Part shown: positions 29,185-39,623 of the stretch, piece by piece
Numbering within the stretch: position 1 is the first letter of the stretch
Layout: every line of letters starts with the position of its first letter
Source: an uncultured Pelagibacteraceae bacterium
Lineage (GTDB): Bacteria > Pseudomonadota > Alphaproteobacteria > Pelagibacterales > Pelagibacteraceae
Direction: 5' to 3'
DNA: 64,000 nt
NCBI GenBank assembly: GCA_902586495.1
Contig: CACIHQ010000006.1
Location: forward strand, 1 to 64,000
Made by a program: the position numbers and the translations under genes
Notes under the pieces: generated by a model
Databases searched by the model: none
The model's input: the letters and a program-made list of their open reading frames with translations, nothing else
What the model was told of the DNA's origin: nothing

Positions 29185-30678
29185 TTATTTCATTGTTGGC
29201 ATCACAAATTCGGCATTAGACCGAATACCTGAAGGCCATCTAGATGTTATTGTTTTTAATTTTGTATAAAATTTTATTCCTTCCATGCCATGCATTGCAC
29301 TATCGCCAAATAAAGATCTTTTCCATCCACCAAAACTATGAAAAGCCATTGGCACAGGAATAGGCACATTAATACCAACCATACCTACTTGAATTTTACT
29401 TGCAAAAGTTCTTCCGGCATCACCATCCCTTGTGTAAATACTTACTCCATTTCCATATTCATGATCGTTGATTAATTTTGCTGCTTCTTCGAAAGTTTTA
29501 ACTCTCACAACAGATAAAACAGGCCCAAAAATTTCTTCTTTATAAATTCTCATATCTTTTTTAACATGATCAAATAAACAGCCACCAATATAGAAACCAT
29601 TCTCATATCCTTGTAATTTTAAATTTCTTCCATCAACTATTAATTTTGCACCTTCTTTTTCACCCAGGTCTACATAACTTTTTACTTTTTCAAGATGTTC
29701 TTTTGTGACTAATGGGCCCATCTCAGAGTCCTTATCCATCCCAGGACCAACCTTTAAAGCTTCAGCTTTTTTTGATAATCTTGACACTAATTCATCTCCA
29801 ATATCACCCACTGCAACTGCAACCGATTGAGCCATACATCGTTCTCCTGCTGACCCATAAGCAGCCCCCATTAACCCATTTACTGCGCCATCCAAATCAC
29901 AATCAGGCATAACAACTAAATGATTTTTTGCACCACCAAGTGCTTGAACTCTTTTTTCATTTTTAGCTGAATTTTCATAAATGTATTTAGCAATAGGAGT
30001 AGAACCAACAAAACTCACAGCTTTAATATCTTTGTTTGTTAAAATTGCATCAACCGCTTCTTTATCACCATTTACAACATTAAAAACTCCATTAGGAAGT
30101 CCAGCTTCTTTTAATAATTCAGCTAACTTAATCGAGCATGATGGATCTTTTTCGGATGGCTTTAAAATAAAAGTATTTCCACAAGCAATTGCTATTGGAA
30201 ACATCCACATAGGAACCATTGCGGGAAAATTAAATGGTGTGATACCAGCAACAACTCCTAAAGGCTGTCTCATAGACCAACTATCTACGTTGGTTCCAAC
30301 ATTTTCTGAAAATTCTCCTTTAAGCAAATGAGGAATACCACACGCAAATTCTACAACTTCTAAACCTCTAGTAAGAGAACCTCTTGCATCCTCATAAACC
30401 TTTCCATGTTCCGAAACTATTAGTTTTGTTAACTCATCTGAATTTTTTTCTATAAGTTCCTTAAATTTGAACATTATTCTAGCTCTTTGGAGTGGAGGTT
30501 TTAAAGACCATTCTTTAAAGGCCTCTCTAGCAATTAAAACTGCTTTATCCAGATCATCTTTAGAGCCTAACCTTACTTCTTTTTCTTGTTCACCTGTAGC
30601 CGGATTAAAAACTTTGCCTTTTTTATTTGAAGTGCCAGGAATTATTTTTCCACCAACAAAATGTTCAATTAATTTCAT
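29185..30678 (-). CDS. mmsA: methylmalonate-semialdehyde dehydrogenase (CoA-acylating)
   Basis: Converts methylmalonate (or malonate) semialdehyde to propionyl-CoA (or acetyl-CoA), in valine, inositol and 3-hydroxypropionate-type breakdown. 497 residues. MmsA-type aldehyde dehydrogenase: GVVAGITPFNFPAMVPMWM, SFVGSTPIAKYIY, QALGGAKNHLVVMPDCD, catalytic cysteine in GSAGERCMAQS, and the C-terminal SFGGWKRSLFGDSAMHG...TKLKTITSRWP. It sits between sdhB and mdh, which would feed its products straight into the TCA cycle; a role in processing DMSP-derived three-carbon acids is possible but inferred. Confidence 0.93.
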   Translation of the reverse strand: MKLIEHFVGGKIIPGTSNKKGKVFNPATGEQEKEVRLGSKDDLDKAVLIAREAFKEWSLKPPLQRARIMFKFKELIEKNSDELTKLIVSEHGKVYEDARGSLTRGLEVVEFACGIPHLLKGEFSENVGTNVDSWSMRQPLGVVAGITPFNFPAMVPMWMFPIAIACGNTFILKPSEKDPSCSIKLAELLKEAGLPNGVFNVVNGDKEAVDAILTNKDIKAVSFVGSTPIAKYIYENSAKNEKRVQALGGAKNHLVVMPDCDLDGAVNGLMGAAYGSAGERCMAQSVAVAVGDIGDELVSRLSKKAEALKVGPGMDKDSEMGPLVTKEHLEKVKSYVDLGEKEGAKLIVDGRNLKLQGYENGFYIGGCLFDHVKKDMRIYKEEIFGPVLSVVRVKTFEEAAKLINDHEYGNGVSIYTRDGDAGRTFASKIQVGMVGINVPIPVPMAFHSFGGWKRSLFGDSAMHGMEGIKFYTKLKTITSRWPSGIRSNAEFVMPTMK

Positions 30679-30720
30679 GAATAGGGTGTTTTAGATTAAA
30701 AACTCTTATTAGTCTATTGT

Positions 30721-31500
30721 TTAAATATTGGCAGTTGCTAACATTTTTTTTATTTCAGCAATAGCTTTTGCGGGATTTAAACCTTTAGGACAAGCACTAG
30801 TACAGTTCATAATTGTATGACACCTATAAAGTTTAAGCTCATCTGCCACTTTTTTTAGTCTGGAATTTCTTTCCTCATCTCTGCTATCAACTATCCATCT
30901 ATATGCTTGTAAAAGAACTGCAGGACCTAAATATTTATCACCATTCCACCAATAGCTTGGGCATGATGTTGAACAACAAGCACACATAATACACTCATAT
31001 GCACCATCTAGTTTAGCCCTATCTTCTTTAGATTGAATAATTTCATTTGTCTCGGATTTGGAATTATTTTTTAACCAAGGCTCGATTGACTGATATTGTT
31101 TATACAATCCATCTAAATCTCCGATTAAATCTTTTTTAACTTTTAAGTGTGGTAATGGATAAATATCTATATCGCCATCTATTTCTTCATGTGGTTTTGT
31201 GCATGCTAAACCATTTTTGCCACCCATATTCATTGCACATGAGCCACAAACCCCATGGGCACAGGATCTCCTATAAGCTAATGTTGGATCTATCTCATTT
31301 TTAATTTTATTTAAAATATCTAAAACTTTGGATGGACAATTATCCATATCAACCTCATAGGTATCAATACGAGGATTTTCGCCAGTTGAAGGGTCCCATC
31401 TATAAATATTTACTTTTCTTAAATTTTTTGAGCCAGTTTTATCTTTAAAATATTTACCTTTTTTTGTCTGTGAGTCTTTAGGTAAATTAATTTGTACCAT
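30721..31500 (-). CDS. sdhB: succinate dehydrogenase iron-sulfur subunit
   Basis: Carries electrons from SdhA to quinone through three iron-sulfur clusters. 259 residues from the ATG at 31500, which overlaps the sdhA stop (TGATG); a TTG one codon earlier is less likely. Cluster ligands: 2Fe-2S at Cys80, Cys85, Cys88 and Cys100 ([18 protein letters not shown]...AC); 4Fe-4S and 3Fe-4S in [12 protein letters not shown] and [17 protein letters not shown]. The Pro and two Trp of PSYWWN, which line the quinone site in studied enzymes, are present. Confidence 0.96.
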   Translation of the reverse strand: MVQINLPKDSQTKKGKYFKDKTGSKNLRKVNIYRWDPSTGENPRIDTYEVDMDNCPSKVLDILNKIKNEIDPTLAYRRSCAHGVCGSCAMNMGGKNGLACTKPHEEIDGDIDIYPLPHLKVKKDLIGDLDGLYKQYQSIEPWLKNNSKSETNEIIQSKEDRAKLDGAYECIMCACCSTSCPSYWWNGDKYLGPAVLLQAYRWIVDSRDEERNSRLKKVADELKLYRCHTIMNCTSACPKGLNPAKAIAEIKKMLATANI

Positions 31501-33275
31501 CAATATATTCTTTCCTGAGGTGGAAAATATTGAACATCGTTAGTTAAAGTAGACTTGTGAACTTCTCTATAACTTATTTTAGTATCTTTTCCATTGCACC
31601 AAGCAAGAGTATGTTGCATGTATTTTTCGTCATCTCTTTTTGGGTAATCCTCCCTCGCATGAGCTCCTCGGCTCTCTTTTCTGTTATACGCTGAATCTAC
31701 TGTCACAACTGCCTGTCTTATTAAATTATCAAATTCAAGTGTCTCTACTAAATCTGTGTTAAATATTAAAGATTTATCTCTTACTGATACAGAGCCTAAT
31801 CCATCGTAGGTCTTTCTAATTTCGTCAACACCTTCTTTTAAAGTTTTTTCTGTTCTAAAAACTGCACATTTTGATTGCATTGTTTTTTGCATTGATTGTC
31901 TCAATTCTGCTGTACCAATATCTCCTTTGGCATTCCTTAATCTATCAAAACGATCCAAACATTTTTGCGTCTCTGTCTCACTAATTTGTTCATGAGGCGT
32001 TCCTGGTTTAATTAACTCTGCTGCTCTTTTTGCTGCTGCTCTTCCAAAAACAACTAAATCAATTAAAGAATTGGAACCTAATCTATTAGCTCCGTGCACT
32101 GATACGCATGCAGCTTCTCCAATTGCCATTAATCCAGGTACAGTTTTTTCTGAACCGTTAACTGTTAATACTTCTGCTTTGTAATTTGTTGGAATACCAC
32201 CCATATTGTAATGAACAGTTGGTACTACGGGAATTGGATCTTTTGTGACATCTACATTTGCAAATAATCGCGCAGCATCAGTAATACCCGGCAACCTACT
32301 TTCAATAATGTCTTTATCTAAGTGACTTAAATTCAGATGAACATGATCTTGATCTTTTCCTACACCTCTACCTTCATTTATTTCAATTGACATTGATCTA
32401 CTTACAACGTCTCTTGATGCTAAATCTTTCGCTTTAGGTGCATATCTCTCCATAAACCTTTCGCCTTTAGAATTTGTTAGATAACCTCCCTCACCTCTAG
32501 CACCTTCAGTTATTAATGTGCCATGTCCATAAATTCCTGTGGGATGAAATTGAACAAATTCCATATCTTGAAGTGGTAAACCTGCTCTTAAAACCATAGC
32601 ATTTCCATCACCAGTGCAAGTGTGAGCTGAAGTTGCTGAATAGTAAACTTTTCCATAACCACCTGTTGCAATAATTACTGTATGAGATCTAAATCTATGA
32701 ATAGTTCCGTCATTTAAATTCCAAGCAATTAAGCCTTTACATTCACCATCTTTCATCAACAAATCTAGTGCAAAATATTCAATAAAAAATTCTGTTTTGT
32801 GTTTTAAAGCTTGTCCATACAGAGTATGCAAAATTGCATGTCCTGTTCTATCAGCAGCCGCACAAGTTCTTTGGACGATTCCATTTCCATAATCTTTGGT
32901 CATACCACCAAATGGTCTTTGATAAATTTTTCCATCCTCCGTTCTGCTAAACGGTACACCGTATTTTTCTAATTCAATTACTGCCTTTGGAGCTTCTTTA
33001 CATAAGTACTCGATACTGTCTTGATCGCCTAACCAATCTGCACCTTTGACTGTGTCATACATATGCCAACGCCAATCATCTTCTCCCATGTTACCAAGTG
33101 CAGCTGATATTCCTCCCTGGGCAGCAGAAGTGTGACTTCTGGTAGGAAACACTTTTGAAATACATGCAGTTTTTAATCCTGCCTCACTTAGGCCAACAGC
33201 AGCTCTTAAGCCAGATCCTCCGGCTCCCAAAACTACAACGTCATATTCATGTTCTATTATTTTATATGAACTCAT
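31500..33275 (-). CDS. sdhA: succinate dehydrogenase flavoprotein subunit
   Basis: Oxidises succinate to fumarate with covalently bound FAD. 591 residues. FAD fold [20 protein letters not shown]; the flavin-linking histidine region [79 protein letters not shown] at the C-terminus. It overlaps sdhD by four bases and sdhB by one. Nothing unusual in this subunit, unlike its membrane partners. Confidence 0.97.
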   Translation of the reverse strand: MSSYKIIEHEYDVVVLGAGGSGLRAAVGLSEAGLKTACISKVFPTRSHTSAAQGGISAALGNMGEDDWRWHMYDTVKGADWLGDQDSIEYLCKEAPKAVIELEKYGVPFSRTEDGKIYQRPFGGMTKDYGNGIVQRTCAAADRTGHAILHTLYGQALKHKTEFFIEYFALDLLMKDGECKGLIAWNLNDGTIHRFRSHTVIIATGGYGKVYYSATSAHTCTGDGNAMVLRAGLPLQDMEFVQFHPTGIYGHGTLITEGARGEGGYLTNSKGERFMERYAPKAKDLASRDVVSRSMSIEINEGRGVGKDQDHVHLNLSHLDKDIIESRLPGITDAARLFANVDVTKDPIPVVPTVHYNMGGIPTNYKAEVLTVNGSEKTVPGLMAIGEAACVSVHGANRLGSNSLIDLVVFGRAAAKRAAELIKPGTPHEQISETETQKCLDRFDRLRNAKGDIGTAELRQSMQKTMQSKCAVFRTEKTLKEGVDEIRKTYDGLGSVSVRDKSLIFNTDLVETLEFDNLIRQAVVTVDSAYNRKESRGAHAREDYPKRDDEKYMQHTLAWCNGKDTKISYREVHKSTLTNDVQYFPPQERIY

Positions 33276-33595
33276 AATTTAGAAATCAATATAATTGTAA
33301 TTAAAGGAATTACCACTGCAGATACATATAAAAGCCTATTTGCGACATTTTTGATTTTATCTTCCTTAATATAATCCTCAAAAACCTCACTTATACTTAA
33401 TGCTGAAAAAAAATATGCATTTATGATAAATATACTAAATAAAAACTTAGATAATGGAATTGAAAAAAAAGTAACTACTGTGAGATAATCTTGATCATAA
33501 ATTTTTATAAAATTTATAATAAACCACAACATTAGTGGAATCAGTAATGCACCACTAATTTTTAAAAAGATCCATTTCTTCGTTGCATTTATCAT
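33272..33595 (-). CDS. sdhD: succinate dehydrogenase membrane anchor SdhD, heme-ligand position altered
   Basis: Small membrane subunit of 107 residues with three hydrophobic helices (about 10-33, 38-66, 83-105). Family marks: [12 protein letters not shown] in helix 1, and EDY at 73-75 at the end of helix 2, whose Asp-Tyr contact quinone in the E. coli enzyme. In E. coli and typical alphaproteobacteria a histidine eleven residues before this Asp (E. coli His71) is an axial ligand of heme b; the matching position here is Phe63, in [17 protein letters not shown], and no histidine occurs anywhere in this protein. It starts one base after sdhC and overlaps sdhA by four. The SdhD identity rests on position plus the two motifs. 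Confidence 0.88.
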   Translation of the reverse strand: MINATKKWIFLKISGALLIPLMLWFIINFIKIYDQDYLTVVTFFSIPLSKFLFSIFIINAYFFSALSISEVFEDYIKEDKIKNVANRLLYVSAVVIPLITIILISKL

Positions 33596-33596
33596 G

Positions 33597-33989
33597 CTAA
33601 ATCAAATTTTTTCCAATTATATAAAAAATTACTGTTAAAATTAAAGAACCAAATATAACTAACAGACCTGTAATTTTAGAAGTCTTTAACTCAAATCCAT
33701 AGCCCAAATCCATAATTAAGTGTCTTATTTCACTTAATATTTGAAATGAAAAAGACCAAGTAATTCCAAGAATTACAAATTTACCTAACAGAGAACTCAT
33801 AAAAAAATTTATCATTTCATAACTACTTTCTCCAAGTATAAGGAGAGAAGCAATTAGACAAATGAAAGTAATTGCAACTATATTAATTATTCCTGTTATT
33901 CTGTGTGAGATGGATACTAATGAAGAAATATGCCATTTGTAAATTTGGATATGGGGAGATAGCGGTTCTTTATTTTGCATATGAATCAT
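33597..33989 (-). CDS. sdhC: succinate dehydrogenase cytochrome b556 subunit SdhC, heme-ligand position altered
   Basis: Membrane subunit, 130 residues from ATG 33989 (a second ATG at 33980 gives a 127-residue form starting MQNKEPLSPHIQIYKW, equally plausible). Three hydrophobic helices. SLVSISHRITG in helix 1 keeps the Ser, His and Arg of the quinone pocket (Ser26, Arg30). The signature IRHLIMDLGYG is present at the end of helix 2, but the heme-binding histidine seven residues before that IRH histidine (E. coli His84; YHxxxGIRH in relatives) is Gln83 here (FQILSEIRH). It overlaps asd by 20 bases, so sdhCDAB follows asd directly. Confidence 0.9.
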   Translation of the reverse strand: MIHMQNKEPLSPHIQIYKWHISSLVSISHRITGIINIVAITFICLIASLLILGESSYEMINFFMSSLLGKFVILGITWSFSFQILSEIRHLIMDLGYGFELKTSKITGLLVIFGSLILTVIFYIIGKNLI

Positions 33990-34977
33990 TCTTAATCAAT
34001 CTTTCGGCTATTTCTACTGCATTCAAGGCCGCGCCTCTTAAAAGATTATCAGAGACAATCCAAAGATTTAATCCATTTTCAATTGTTTTGTCTTCTCTTA
34101 TTCTTGATATGAATGTCTCATCTTTTCCCTCAGCCTCTAAAGGAGTTACGTATCCACCATCTGATCTTTCATCTATTACCTTACAGCCCTCAAAATTATT
34201 TAGTGCTTTTCTAACCTTTGCTAAAGAAAATGGCTTTTCGAATTGTAAATTTACTGACTCACAATGTGAGATAGATATTGGTAATCTTACACATGTTGCT
34301 GTTAAATCGATTTTATCATCTAAAATTTTTTTTGTTTCATAACACATTTTTAATTCTTCTTTTGTGTATCCATCATCTGAGAAGACATCAATATGTGGAA
34401 TAGCATTAAAAGCTATTTGTTTTGTGAAGTTTTTTGAGTCAATTTTTTCTCCATCTAATGCTAGTTTTGTTTGCTCAATCAGCTCATCCATAGGCTCTTT
34501 GCCACCTCCTGATACTGATTGATAAGTAGAGACAACTACCCTTTTGATTATAAACAAATCATGTAAAGGTTTTAGGGCAATTACTAATTGTGCAGTTGAA
34601 CAATTAGGATTTGCAATAATGTTTTTTTTGATATTATTTAAATCTTCAGAATTCACCTGTGGGACTATTAAGGGAACCTCGGGATCCATTCTAAAAAAAC
34701 TTGAATTATCTATGACTAATGATTTTTTTGAAGCTTTTTCTGCAAATTCTTTGGAGATCTTTCCACCAGCTGCAAAAAAAGTAATTTTAACTTTTGAGAA
34801 ATCAAAATTATCTAGATCAACCACATCATATTCTTTGTTTCTAAATTTAATTTTTTTTCCTAAACTTTTTGATGAGGCAACCAAATGTAGATTATCAATT
34901 TTAAGTTCTTTTTTTTCAAGAACCTCTAAAATTTTTCTTCCAACATTTCCTGTTGCACCTACGATTGCTATATTCAT
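33970..34977 (-). CDS. asd: aspartate-semialdehyde dehydrogenase
   Basis: Reduces aspartyl phosphate to the semialdehyde that leads to lysine, threonine, methionine and diaminopimelate. 335 residues. NADP motif IVGATGNVGRKILEVL, FAAGGKISKEFA, NPNCSTAQLVIAL with the catalytic cysteine, TYQSVSGGGKEPMDEL, and RLPISISHCESVNL with the acid-base histidine. Nineteen bases after dmdA, and overlapping sdhC by 20. Confidence 0.95.
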   Translation of the reverse strand: MNIAIVGATGNVGRKILEVLEKKELKIDNLHLVASSKSLGKKIKFRNKEYDVVDLDNFDFSKVKITFFAAGGKISKEFAEKASKKSLVIDNSSFFRMDPEVPLIVPQVNSEDLNNIKKNIIANPNCSTAQLVIALKPLHDLFIIKRVVVSTYQSVSGGGKEPMDELIEQTKLALDGEKIDSKNFTKQIAFNAIPHIDVFSDDGYTKEELKMCYETKKILDDKIDLTATCVRLPISISHCESVNLQFEKPFSLAKVRKALNNFEGCKVIDERSDGGYVTPLEAEGKDETFISRIREDKTIENGLNLWIVSDNLLRGAALNAVEIAERLIKNDSYAK

Positions 34978-34996
34978 ATTAACGTTTATTTTTATA

Positions 34997-36106
34997 CTAA
35001 ATGAAAGGTAAATCGCAAACTGTTCCTACAAATATTTTCTCGTTAATATCTATTTTAAATTGAGTTTTGCCATCCCAATAAGGTTTGTTAATCATGGCTA
35101 TACCAATAACTTTTTTAAATGTTGGAGAATATGCTGCTGATCTAACATAGCCCATAACTTTATTATTATCGTCTAATAATGTCTTTTCACAATACATATC
35201 AATTTTATTATGATCAATTTTTACTCCCATCAGTTTTCTTGATATGCCCTCATGTTTTATTTTTTTTAACTTTTCTTTACCTAAAAAATCAATTCCATTG
35301 TCTAAATGTATGAACTTGTCAAAATTTGCTTCAAAAGGATTATCCCTATTATCAAAGTCATTTCCATAAGAAAATAACGCTGACTCTATTCTCTCGATTA
35401 AGTTTGGACACCCTGCTTTAACGTTATATTCAGATCCATATTCAAAAAGATAATCATATAAATCTTGACCTGCTAAATTGTCTTCTACATAAATCTCAAA
35501 ACCACTTTGCTTTGACCAACCTGACCTAGCAATAAAATATTTATATTTTTTAAAATTATAATATTTGAAATTAAAAAACTTTAATTGTCTTATTTCATCA
35601 CCAAATAGTTTTGCCATTAAGTCGTCTGAAAGGGGTCCTTGAACAGCTAATATATTTACATTTGGCTCTTTAATTTCTACCTCAAATTTATTTCCTGCAG
35701 CAAGACCTTTGGCAAAAAAAATTACGTCAGAATCAGCAATCGATAACCACCATCTATCATCTGCTAATTTATTTATTATCGGATCGTTAACTAAAAGACC
35801 TTGATCATCAACTAGTGGAGCATAATAACATCTCCCAACTTTTGATTTAGATAAATCTCTACAAGTCATTAATTGAACTAATTTTGCGGAATCTTTTCCA
35901 GAAATCTCTACTTGTCTTTCTGCAGCAACGTCCCAGACTTGAACAAACTTTTTCAAATGATGATAGTCGGACTCTAAAGACTTAAATGATGCAGGTAATA
36001 ACATATGATTGTAAACTGTATAGCTACTTACACCGTGAGATTCGATCCTATCAGTGTAGGGTGTACTTCTCAATCTTCTTGATTTTACAATTGGAAAATT
36101 TTTCAT
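34997..36106 (-). CDS. dmdA: dimethylsulfoniopropionate demethylase
   Basis: Transfers a methyl group from DMSP to tetrahydrofolate, yielding methylmercaptopropionate. 369 residues, the DmdA length. It belongs to the GcvT/aminomethyltransferase fold but has DmdA features: [30 protein letters not shown] at the start, [63 protein letters not shown], and [20 protein letters not shown]. Confidence is raised by the neighbours: the CoA ligase and acyl-CoA dehydrogenase of the demethylation pathway lie directly upstream, the order I know from Candidatus Pelagibacter ubique. The alternative is a related aminomethyltransferase of unknown substrate, which I think unlikely. Confidence 0.92.
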   Translation of the reverse strand: MKNFPIVKSRRLRSTPYTDRIESHGVSSYTVYNHMLLPASFKSLESDYHHLKKFVQVWDVAAERQVEISGKDSAKLVQLMTCRDLSKSKVGRCYYAPLVDDQGLLVNDPIINKLADDRWWLSIADSDVIFFAKGLAAGNKFEVEIKEPNVNILAVQGPLSDDLMAKLFGDEIRQLKFFNFKYYNFKKYKYFIARSGWSKQSGFEIYVEDNLAGQDLYDYLFEYGSEYNVKAGCPNLIERIESALFSYGNDFDNRDNPFEANFDKFIHLDNGIDFLGKEKLKKIKHEGISRKLMGVKIDHNKIDMYCEKTLLDDNNKVMGYVRSAAYSPTFKKVIGIAMINKPYWDGKTQFKIDINEKIFVGTVCDLPFI

Positions 36107-36157
36107 TTTTTTAAATTTTAGATCTTTTCTCTCATTTCAAATGTTTTTTCAATCATA

Positions 36158-36163
36158 ATTATA
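36158..36163 (-). promoter_or_regulatory. possible -10 box of a dmdA promoter
   Basis: The 106-base gap between dmdB and dmdA is the largest inside this gene run. On the minus strand it contains a perfect TATAAT, 51 bases before the dmdA ATG, but no good -35 box 17 bases upstream. It may give dmdA extra transcription on top of readthrough from leuCDB-dmdCB. Weak evidence in such AT-rich DNA. Confidence 0.35.
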
Positions 36164-36212
36164 CTTCAGATATTGTTAATTTAATTTATAATGAGAACTA
36201 TTAATCAAATTT

Positions 36213-37829
36213 TTAAAATTTTTTTCTTAATTCAAATTTTTGGATTTTACCTGTTGATGTTTTGGGTAAATCACAAAAAACTACTTGTTTTGGGACCTTA
36301 AACCCTGCCAAAGTTTCTTTACAAAAACTAATTAGTTCTTTTTCAGTCACTGGTTTGTCCTTAACCATTTCAATAAATGCGCAAGGTACCTCTCCCCACT
36401 TATCATCTGGTTTAGCAACTACAGCTGCAATGGACACTGAAGGATGTTTAGCTAAAGTATTTTCTATCTCGATTGAAGAAATATTTTCACCGCCTGAAAT
36501 AATTATGTCTTTAGATCTATCTTGGATTTTTACATAGCCATCTGAATGCATTACCGCTAAGTCACCTGAATGAAACCATCCTCCATCCATTGCTTTGTTG
36601 GTGGCTTCTTTATCCTTAAAATACCCTTTCATCACAACATTCCCTTTAATCATAATTTCACCAATAGTTTTTCCATCTTTTGGTACTTCTTTCATGGTCT
36701 TAGGATCCATAACAGCTATTCCTTCGGTGTTTGGATATCTAACTCCCTGCCTTGCTTTAATTTCATTTTGTTTTTCTTCATCAAATTTACTCCAAGACTC
36801 ATTCCATGCGCATTGAGTGACATGACCATAAGTTTCTGTTAATCCATAAACATGCATAACTTCAAATCCAAGTTCTTTCATTTTTTTAAATATTATACTA
36901 GGCGGGGGGGCTCCAGCAGTCAAAACAAAGACTTGTTGTTTTAATTTTTTTCTATCAGACTCAGGTGCACCAGTGATCATGTTTAATACAATCGGTGCTC
37001 CACCAAAATGGGTTATATTGTGTTTGTCTATTAATTCAAATATCTTCTTCACATCAATATTTCTTAAACAAATAGTTCTTCCATTTAACATAGGCACGGT
37101 CCACGGGTAACCCCAACCATTACAATGAAACATTGGGACGATAGTTAAGAAATTTAACCTATTTGGCATATTCCAAGCAACTGCACTTCCAGTAGACATC
37201 AAATAAGATCCTCTGTGATGATAAACAACACCTTTTGGATTTCCAGTGGTTCCAGATGTATAACTTAATGAAATTGCCTGCCACTCATCCTTGGGCATTT
37301 TCCAATCAAAATTTTCATCTCCAGTATTTAGAAAACTTTCATATTCTAACTCTCCAATTTTTTCACACTTTGATTGATCAGCAAATTTATCTACAATATC
37401 AATAATGATTATTTTCTTATTTAGTGTGTTCAATGCTTTCTTAACTTCACCATGAAGCTGTCTATCAACGACTAATACTTTTGCGTCGCTATGATTTAAA
37501 ATGTATGCAATAGTCTTAGCATCCAATCTAATATTGATTGTGTTTAAAACTGCACCAGTCATCGGCACAGAGTAATGACCTTCAAAAATTTCTGGAGTGT
37601 TAAAAGCTAAAAATGAGACAGTGTCACCTTTTTTGACACCAATTTTAGTGAGAGCACTTGCAAATTTTACAGTACGCTTATAGACTTCAGTCCAAGAGTA
37701 TTTACGATCCTCATAAATAACCGCCTCATAGTCTGGATATATATCTTTGGCTCTTTTTAAGAAAGTTAGGGGTGTTAAAGGTATATAATTAGCCTCGTTT
37801 TTATCTAAATTTGTGTCGTAATGACTCAT
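36213..37829 (-). CDS. dmdB: 3-methylmercaptopropionate-CoA ligase
   Basis: Activates methylmercaptopropionate with CoA and ATP, the step after DmdA. 538 residues, acyl-CoA synthetase (ANL) superfamily: SLSYTSGTTGNPKGVVYHHRG (P-loop), MFHCNGWGYPW, VYGLTETYGHVTQC, GWFHSGDLAVMHSDGYVKIQDRSKDIIISGGENISS, and the catalytic Lys near the C-terminus in PKTSTGKIQKFELR. Generic medium-chain or short-chain ligases look similar; the DmdB call depends on its place between dmdC and dmdA. One base after dmdC. Confidence 0.85.
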   Translation of the reverse strand: MSHYDTNLDKNEANYIPLTPLTFLKRAKDIYPDYEAVIYEDRKYSWTEVYKRTVKFASALTKIGVKKGDTVSFLAFNTPEIFEGHYSVPMTGAVLNTINIRLDAKTIAYILNHSDAKVLVVDRQLHGEVKKALNTLNKKIIIIDIVDKFADQSKCEKIGELEYESFLNTGDENFDWKMPKDEWQAISLSYTSGTTGNPKGVVYHHRGSYLMSTGSAVAWNMPNRLNFLTIVPMFHCNGWGYPWTVPMLNGRTICLRNIDVKKIFELIDKHNITHFGGAPIVLNMITGAPESDRKKLKQQVFVLTAGAPPPSIIFKKMKELGFEVMHVYGLTETYGHVTQCAWNESWSKFDEEKQNEIKARQGVRYPNTEGIAVMDPKTMKEVPKDGKTIGEIMIKGNVVMKGYFKDKEATNKAMDGGWFHSGDLAVMHSDGYVKIQDRSKDIIISGGENISSIEIENTLAKHPSVSIAAVVAKPDDKWGEVPCAFIEMVKDKPVTEKELISFCKETLAGFKVPKQVVFCDLPKTSTGKIQKFELRKKF

Positions 37830-37830
37830 T

Positions 37831-39597
37831 TTAATTAAATTTAAAATTCATGATATTTGAGCTTCCCGAGATGGCAGATTTATAATGTTGTTCAGCTCTC
37901 GGCAGAACTTTTTCAAAATAAAATTTTGCAGTATTTATTTTATCTTCATGAAACTTTTTATTTTCCTCAAAATCTTTAAAACTTACGGTTAAAACTTTTA
38001 CCCAGGAAAAAGCTAGAGATATATAACCAAGTGTCTTCAAATAATCATTGGCGGCTGCACTGACATCATCTTTGTTAGTCTTTATTTTATCAATAGTCCA
38101 ATCACTAAATTTTTTTAAAATTCCTAAATTATAATTTAATGTATCAACAAATGGCTTCATTTTTTCATCATCTGAATTAGTTTCAGATTTAACTAAATTC
38201 ATAAATTTATCGACTATGTTTCCATTCTTAGTTGACAGTTTTCTAAAAACTAAATCAGCTGCTTGTACTGAATTGGTTCCTTCATAAATCGGCGTAATCC
38301 TGTTATCTCTATACAACTGCTCTATGCCTTGATCTTTTGTATAACCATACCCACCAAATATTTGCATTGCATCACTTGTTATTTCCATTCCTAAATCAGA
38401 AAATAACGATTTTACAACTGGTGTCATTAACGAGACCATATCCAAGGCCTCCTGTTTGATCTTTTGATCATCATGATTTAAACTAACTTCAGTTTGTTGA
38501 GACAACCAGAAGCATAACGCTCTTTCTCCCTCAATTATAGACTTCATGTTCAACAAAGTTTTTCTAATATCAGCATGCTCAATAATTGAGTCTACTTTTC
38601 CATTTTCAGACTTATTATTATTGCTTTTTCCTTGTTTTCGCTCTTTTGCATAATTAAGAGAATTTTGATAAGCAATTTCTGAAATTCCTAAACCTTGAAT
38701 ACCTACAACGATTCTCTCTAGATTCATCATTGTGAACATTTGACTCAATCCCTTGTTTTTAGGGCCAATCATTATTCCTGTGGCCTCATCAAAATTTAAT
38801 ACACATGTAGCTGAACCCTTAATACCCATTTTTGTTTCTATTGATCCAGTAGATATCCCATTTCTTGAGCCAACAGTTCCATCTTCTTTTACAATAAATT
38901 TTGGAACTAAGAATAAGCTTATTCCCTTAGTCCCTTTAGGCGAATCTGTTGCTCTTGCTATTACCAAATGTATAATATTTTCTGTCAAATCATGATCACC
39001 AGAGGTAATAAATATTTTTTGCCCTGTGATTTTATATGTTCCGTCTGGTTGTTCTACTGCCTTTGTTTTTAATAAACCTAAGTCTGTTCCACAGACTGGT
39101 TCGGTTAAACACATTGTACCACTCCATTTACCTTCAACCATTTTAGGAAGGTATTTTTCTTTTATTTCATCTGTAGCATGGTGATGAATACAATTATAAG
39201 CACCTAAAGTTAATTCACTGTAAAGTTTAAATGCTAGACTTGCAGATGATATCATTTCATCAAAAAATGCACTAACAGTTCGAGGCATGCCTTGTCCTCC
39301 GTATTTTGGATCACAGGATAATGAAGTCCAACCGTCCTCTATATATTTTTGGTAAGCCTCTTTGTATCCTGGTGGAGTTCTTACAACTCCATTTTCTAAA
39401 ATTGCAGGATTTTCATCTCCAGCTTTTGCGAGTGGCAAAATCAAATTTTGATTGATTTTTGCAGCTTCCTCTAAAATATCTTTTACTAGCTCTGGACTTA
39501 CCTCTTTATATTTTTCCAGTTCATTATAGTTTTTATTGTCCCTTAATTTCTCAAAAAGAAACATCATATCATCAACTGGTGCTATATAGCTTGGCAT
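37831..39597 (-). CDS. dmdC: methylmercaptopropionyl-CoA dehydrogenase
   Basis: FAD-dependent oxidation of methylmercaptopropionyl-CoA to methylthioacryloyl-CoA. 588 residues, the long acyl-CoA dehydrogenase form with a C-terminal extension, as in DmdC. MPSYIAPVDDMMFLFEKL start, LTEPVCGTDLGLLKTKA, KIFITSGDHDLTENIIHLVIAR, FGGYGYTKDQGIEQLYRDNRITPIYEGTNSVQA. The following hydratase gene, dmdD, is not in this window. The gene starts 26 bases after the leuB stop. Confidence 0.87.
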   Translation of the reverse strand: MPSYIAPVDDMMFLFEKLRDNKNYNELEKYKEVSPELVKDILEEAAKINQNLILPLAKAGDENPAILENGVVRTPPGYKEAYQKYIEDGWTSLSCDPKYGGQGMPRTVSAFFDEMISSASLAFKLYSELTLGAYNCIHHHATDEIKEKYLPKMVEGKWSGTMCLTEPVCGTDLGLLKTKAVEQPDGTYKITGQKIFITSGDHDLTENIIHLVIARATDSPKGTKGISLFLVPKFIVKEDGTVGSRNGISTGSIETKMGIKGSATCVLNFDEATGIMIGPKNKGLSQMFTMMNLERIVVGIQGLGISEIAYQNSLNYAKERKQGKSNNNKSENGKVDSIIEHADIRKTLLNMKSIIEGERALCFWLSQQTEVSLNHDDQKIKQEALDMVSLMTPVVKSLFSDLGMEITSDAMQIFGGYGYTKDQGIEQLYRDNRITPIYEGTNSVQAADLVFRKLSTKNGNIVDKFMNLVKSETNSDDEKMKPFVDTLNYNLGILKKFSDWTIDKIKTNKDDVSAAANDYLKTLGYISLAFSWVKVLTVSFKDFEENKKFHEDKINTAKFYFEKVLPRAEQHYKSAISGSSNIMNFKFN

Positions 39598-39623
39598 ATT
39601 TAAAGTTTAAAATAATTAATTAA

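Noticed and set aside
34997..36106. dmdA as the glycine cleavage T protein
   Set aside because: It lacks GcvT-typical context (gcvH, gcvP), and its N-terminus and motifs, as well as the adjacent dmdB and dmdC, fit DmdA.
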